Source: a virus. Taken from it: 26,443 nt of DNA. Under the pieces are notes generated by a model. That model had not been told where the DNA came from and did not search any database. It saw only the letters and a list, made by a program, of their open reading frames with translations. Below are positions 23,393 through 26,443 of this stretch, piece by piece (positions within the stretch are counted from its first letter, which is position 1; every line of letters begins with the position of its first letter). A program made the translations under genes and the position numbers. The DNA is taken from positions 1-26,443 of the IMG/VR virus record IMGVR_UViG_3300009285_001520. One strand, 5' to 3'.

Positions 23393-23783
23393 GCCGAACC
23401 TTCATCCCGTGGCTAGAATCATTCTTGGATTTGCGCTCATCATCTCTCATGCGCCATAGCCTATCACGCTCGCTGCTGATTACGGACAATGCGTGTTGCA
23501 GGTATGTCGGCGCGTCAATCGGATTCATGGCTCCTGACTCCACGGCATTTGATGCGCGGATGGCATCGTACACATGAGGAGCTTCGCGCAGCACGGCCCC
23601 AACAGGACATTCACGCAGTATCCGATCTGATTCTTCGAGGTGCGGCGAGGTGAACATGTAAGCTCGTTTCCCTTCCACCGCATACCCAGGCCTGAAGCAT
23701 CCACGTTGCTCGCGCAATCTATCACTACACTCGCTACAGCTCGGGCGACCGTGCCGCTCATAGGCCTCAATCGCCCAAATCAG
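23379..23783 (-). CDS. tail assembly chaperone T extension, made by -1 frameshift as G-T fusion
   Basis: This frame has no plausible start of its own (only an internal TTG at 23717) and is open up to the slippery site, where it joins the G gene in the -1 frame. The fusion from 24253 to 23379 would be 291 residues: 157 from G and 134 from here. The extension starts LIWAIEAYERHGRPSCSECS and carries a cysteine set (CSEC, RGCFRPGY, RECPVGA), then helical sequence (VYDAIRASNAVESG, LSVISSERDRLWRM). In lambda-like phages the G-T fusion binds the tape measure and recruits tail tube subunits, and neither G nor G-T stays in the virion. The end overlaps the tape measure start. Confidence 0.82.
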   Translation of the reverse strand: MIWAIEAYERHGRPSCSECSDRLREQRGCFRPGYAVEGKRAYMFTSPHLEESDRILRECPVGAVLREAPHVYDAIRASNAVESGAMNPIDAPTYLQHALSVISSERDRLWRMRDDERKSKNDSSHGMKVRHGNR

Positions 23784-23789
23784 TTTTTT
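23743..23789 (-). other. -1 programmed ribosomal frameshift site
   Basis: On the - strand the G gene ends ACA AAA AAC TGA. The heptamer A AAA AAC (23789-23783) is in the correct phase for a -1 slip (X XXY YYZ) and abuts the stop. Six bases later a stem GGGCGA / TCGCCC (23776-23771 with 23748-23743) with a 22-nt loop follows, the usual place for a stimulatory structure. The shifted frame is open for 134 codons. All parts match known G/G-T frameshift sites. Confidence 0.88.
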
Positions 23790-24253
23790 GTTTCATCCCC
23801 TGTTAGTTGGTTGAATCGAAAGATCGCAAACCCAACCTCAATGGCCACTGGGCGCAGGCCGCGGGCAAAGGTCTTTGCCAGCCATGCAGGATCAACATAC
23901 TCGATGTTGCCGCGCTTGATGGTAGGTGCCTCCTCTGCCCAGCCCTGGATTCCGCGCAGCCCCGATAGAAAGCATCGCCATGCTGCCTCATTCGGCCTCG
24001 ATGAGTCTCCGCGCCCGATCTTGCAATCGTCAATGATCTGCACCATATCCCCCGGCAATACAACGCCGATACGAAACACGGTCGGAGATTCACCGGCCTT
24101 GATCTTCAGCGCATCACGCCAGCATGACGGATTGGTCTGTGCCTTTTCGGCGTATGCGTTGATGTCAGACTCGGTCATAGCCTCCATGTCCACCGCAGTG
24201 TCGTGCAGTGACACACATGTTGCCTCGTCCGTCATCCGTATTGGCTTGAGCAT
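23780..24253 (-). CDS. tail assembly chaperone G
   Basis: The 157-residue protein starts at ATG 24253 with AGGAGG just upstream; an earlier in-frame start at 24283 lies inside the tail tube gene and lacks a ribosome site. It is an acidic, soluble alpha/beta protein (ESPTVFRIGVVLPGDM, SRPNEAAWRCFLSGLRGIQG, IEVGFAIFRFNQL). Position between tail tube and tape measure, plus the slippery heptamer at its end, identify it as the tail assembly chaperone, expressed alone or as the G-T fusion. Primary sequence of this family is poorly conserved, so the context carries the call. Confidence 0.82.
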   Translation of the reverse strand: MLKPIRMTDEATCVSLHDTAVDMEAMTESDINAYAEKAQTNPSCWRDALKIKAGESPTVFRIGVVLPGDMVQIIDDCKIGRGDSSRPNEAAWRCFLSGLRGIQGWAEEAPTIKRGNIEYVDPAWLAKTFARGLRPVAIEVGFAIFRFNQLTGDETKN

Positions 24254-24261
24254 CACGCCTC

Positions 24262-25941
24262 CTAGAAAATGTGTAGCGCCCAATCAGGCACCTTGTTGGA
24301 TGTACTCGCGCCATCATTGGCCATGCCTGCGTCTTGCGCCTCGAACACCGCTGGGTGCTCCATGATGCCGTCAGCGTCCTCTGGGTGCGGTGACTGGATC
24401 AACTTGGCCACCGGCATTCTCACGGCGATGCACTTGCCGTGGCTGCCATAGACCACAGCCAATGCGTAGGCAGTCCTGGCCAAAAATGCAGAGTCACGTC
24501 CAATGTTCTCGCTTCCTGACAGCACGATCTCGCGCCACGTACCACCAGGCGCATAGCCGGTCACCTGGTAGCCCGCTCGCCCATTGATACCACTAGAGCC
24601 CTGCACCATCTTAGGCGACACCGCGGTCCCAGGCGTCGCCGTGAATCCCTTGACATCCACCTTGGTGCTGTCGAGATACGCGATGCGATCTGACTGCAAC
24701 ACGGGCAGCGTGGTGTGGTAAGCGGTGTTGGGTACGTAAGGCGCTGCCTCCACCTCGCGGGTCCAGTGATCTGCGCTCAGCGTGAACGCAAACTCGGGAA
24801 TTGCCGCATCAGTGATTTCGACGTTGCCCTTGCATCCCGTGAATGTGGTACGCACCCCGTCGACTTCGACCTCGACCAACGCCCCGTAGGTATCCGCATC
24901 AGTCGCCAGCTCATACATGCGGCCTGCATACAGCGTATCAGACGCAGCCGGAGCCACCGGCAACGCGGGGCTCACCGTAAGCGTATCAACGCCACCACCA
25001 CCATCCGTGATTGCTGTGATGAATGACACGTTGCCATTCCACATGACCGCCATACCAACCCTGACGAAACGCTCCCATGTGCCAGTCGCCACAGTGACTG
25101 CCGTTGTCGTCGAGCCCGCCCCAACCGCCGCCGACGTCGCAACCGTCTCCTCGAGGCCACAGGCCTGGAACAATCCGTGAGCCGGTGACGAGTTGGCAAC
25201 CGACGCCGCTGCAGCCAGGCTCCCAGTGCCGACAATCTGTGTGTTGAAATTGACCGTGCCGGCCCGGGCACCGACAGCACCATCACCGCGCGACATGTTC
25301 ACGCGGTTTTGTGGGCGCGGCAAATAGTCCTCAGTCGGACCTAACGCTAGGCCTCCTGCCTCAATAAACTTGCGGAGGAGCACAACATCTCCAGCTGCGA
25401 GCGCTCCGCCGAGGCCGGCGGCCAGCACGAAGGTCCCCGTCCCGGGAGTGAAGCCGGTGATCTTGGCAATCTTGCCCCGTCGATTGCCTGTAATTGGGAT
25501 CGCGTAGTAGTCGAGCCAAAAGTCAGCGGTGTTCAAATCAGCTTCAGATCGTGTAGCATCAACCATATCCGTTTCGCCGCTGCTCGAATCGACCTTTACG
25601 ACCGGGTCTGGCGACAACCAGATCTCGTATTCCACGGCGCTTGCCACTTGGTTGGGAAACCCATTGTTCTCGAGCGTAAGTGTCCCGCTCCCATCATCAT
25701 CGGTGATGCGTTTCCAGAGTCCCTGATTCGTGCCGCTGAGAATCTTGACCCAGTAGGCGCCATTGTACGTGTCGGCCCCACCACTGTCTGCGCCAGTATC
25801 GACAAGCGTCGTACCCCCGGCGGCTCCGGCGCTGGTGGTCGTGCCGCGCTTGACAAGAGACCAGCTGTCCCCAGAAACAGAAGTATGAGGTACATATGAC
25901 ACAATTTGCTGAGACCAAATCCTTGCGGCAATAGAACTCAT
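24262..25941 (-). CDS. major tail tube protein with an added N-terminal domain
   Basis: The 559-residue protein is longer than usual tail tube proteins. The tube-like core begins around residue 190 (LALGPTEDYLPRPQNRVN, GTVNFNTQIVGTGS, SPAHGLFQACGLEET), a pattern of phage tail tube families in which an acidic first strand, a polymer-forming loop and an ACG-like turn recur. The first 190 residues are a separate beta-rich part (VKILSGTNQGLWKRI, GTLTLENNGFP), and a similar module (VGMAVMWNGNVSFITAI) is inserted near 290-345. Additions of this kind often project from the tube surface. ATG 25941 has GGAG 5-6 nt upstream and overlaps the endonuclease stop (ATGA). Next comes the chaperone, as in siphophages. 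Confidence 0.75.
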   Translation of the reverse strand: MSSIAARIWSQQIVSYVPHTSVSGDSWSLVKRGTTTSAGAAGGTTLVDTGADSGGADTYNGAYWVKILSGTNQGLWKRITDDDGSGTLTLENNGFPNQVASAVEYEIWLSPDPVVKVDSSSGETDMVDATRSEADLNTADFWLDYYAIPITGNRRGKIAKITGFTPGTGTFVLAAGLGGALAAGDVVLLRKFIEAGGLALGPTEDYLPRPQNRVNMSRGDGAVGARAGTVNFNTQIVGTGSLAAAASVANSSPAHGLFQACGLEETVATSAAVGAGSTTTAVTVATGTWERFVRVGMAVMWNGNVSFITAITDGGGGVDTLTVSPALPVAPAASDTLYAGRMYELATDADTYGALVEVEVDGVRTTFTGCKGNVEITDAAIPEFAFTLSADHWTREVEAAPYVPNTAYHTTLPVLQSDRIAYLDSTKVDVKGFTATPGTAVSPKMVQGSSGINGRAGYQVTGYAPGGTWREIVLSGSENIGRDSAFLARTAYALAVVYGSHGKCIAVRMPVAKLIQSPHPEDADGIMEHPAVFEAQDAGMANDGASTSNKVPDWALHIF

Positions 25942-26443
25942 GATTTCTCCAAGCGTACAATGCGCAATTTTTCTTGTGCATGTTTAACCAAATACAACCG
26001 AGCAAGCTCAATTCTTTGCACATCGTCTAGAAAATGGCCAAGACCAAGGTTACACCGGACACACAATAAAGAGCGGACCCTTCCAGACGAATGATCATGG
26101 TCAACAACAAGGCGGCCATTGTCGGGCATATTGGCGCAAATTGCGCACAGCCCGCCTTGCCCGATGTACATTGACTCATATTGACTGTACGGTATCCCGT
26201 ATTTCTTCAGATAGCGTTTGTTGCGTCTCGTCTCCGCGTGATTTTTTCTCCATGCGCGAGTACGCTCACGGTTTTTAGCCAAGATAGTCATCCTACGGAT
26301 CGGGTCCATCATGGCCTTTGCGTAATATTTGCGCTGCTGCAAAACTTTTTTGTTTCTGTTTCTCTCTCGCCATCGCTTTTCATTTTCCCTCGCTTGATCG
26401 GGATGGCGAAGTCGCCATAGGCGTGCGCTTTTTCTTCCATTAG
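25938..26443 (-). CDS. recombination endonuclease VII-type HNH nuclease (5' end beyond right edge)
   Basis: The frame is open to the right edge, so the start lies outside. The N-terminal part in the window is a basic, Arg/Lys-rich repeat-like helix (ARLWRLRHPDQARENEKRW), typical of this family. The nuclease core has two CxxC zinc knuckles (LCAICA and LCVRCN) around a DHDH motif, with the histidine-metal fold of T4 endonuclease VII, which resolves branched DNA before packaging. Counting from an internal TTG at 26342, the motifs are C66, C69, D81-H84, C94 and C97. The gene overlaps the tail tube gene by 4 nt. It may be a debranching nuclease or a homing-type insertion in the late operon. Confidence 0.85.
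   Translation of the reverse strand, partial: NGRKSARLWRLRHPDQARENEKRWRERNRNKKVLQQRKYYAKAMMDPIRRMTILAKNRERTRAWRKNHAETRRNKRYLKKYGIPYSQYESMYIGQGGLCAICANMPDNGRLVVDHDHSSGRVRSLLCVRCNLGLGHFLDDVQRIELARLYLVKHAQEKLRIVRLEKS

Noticed and set aside
23525-23770. Independent 81-codon - strand frame between chaperone and tape measure
   Set aside because: It overlaps the -1 frame extension completely, has shadow-like composition, and the slip site explains the region better.
26309-26440. Short - strand frame starting at ATG 26440 (TAATG overlap)
   Set aside because: Its start context looks like this operon, but the endonuclease VII frame runs through the same bases with a typical basic family N-terminus, so the short frame is probably a shadow.
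1-26443. Prophage signs, tRNAs, CRISPR arrays, insertion sequences, toxin-antitoxin or restriction systems
   Set aside because: No integrase, att-like repeat, cloverleaf, repeat-spacer array, transposase or restriction enzyme was recognised on either strand.

Overview
This window is most of the gene set of a tailed dsDNA bacteriophage (Caudoviricetes). A tail tube protein, a frameshifted tail-assembly-chaperone pair and a tape-measure-like protein are present and no tail sheath was seen, so a siphovirus-type (long, non-contractile) tail is the best inference. Nothing in the sequence names the host. A lipoprotein signal and Rz-like membrane-anchored coiled-coil proteins fit a Gram-negative host better than a Gram-positive one. 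No integrase, attachment site, tRNA, rRNA, CRISPR array or insertion sequence was seen.

The genome is split into two convergent blocks. On the + strand (1-5040) lies the early/replication block: the tail end of a replication initiator-like protein, a DnaB-type replicative helicase, several small proteins, a RusA-type Holliday junction resolvase, a DUF3310 protein, a DPPY DNA methyltransferase, and a Cro/CI-type HTH protein last. Genes are tightly packed with ATGA or TGATG overlaps. On the - strand, read from 26443 down to 5027, lies the late block. It runs: endonuclease VII (start beyond the right edge), tail tube, tail assembly chaperones G and G-T, tape measure, distal tail and hub proteins, three beta-rich tail accessory proteins, MuF-like minor head protein, two zinc-ribbon proteins, coiled-coil scaffold candidate, small protein, a third zinc-ribbon protein, putative decoration protein, major capsid protein, a run of exported or membrane proteins, then membrane/holin candidates, DUF1353, amidase endolysin and a spanin-like protein. 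The two blocks meet tail to tail and overlap at 5027-5040.

Three things stand out. First, the tail chaperone gene carries a textbook -1 programmed frameshift: slippery heptamer A AAA AAC directly before the stop, a 6-nt spacer, then a 6-bp GC-rich stem. Second, between the capsid gene and the lysis genes there is a consecutive series of gene products with signal peptides, a lipobox or transmembrane anchors. Several are cysteine-rich, which is unusual for virion proteins and suggests export to the host envelope; this is the best candidate here for an undescribed system. Third, the module order is odd: tail genes come before the MuF/scaffold/capsid genes, and portal and terminase are absent from the window.

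The capsid pair (decoration plus major capsid) appears to be set off as its own expression unit. A 187-bp noncoding leader with two hairpins and a repeated 9-mer lies upstream, and a 9-bp-stem hairpin follows the capsid stop. Functions given for the tail accessory, small early and exported proteins are mostly inferred from position and sequence character rather than from recognised families.
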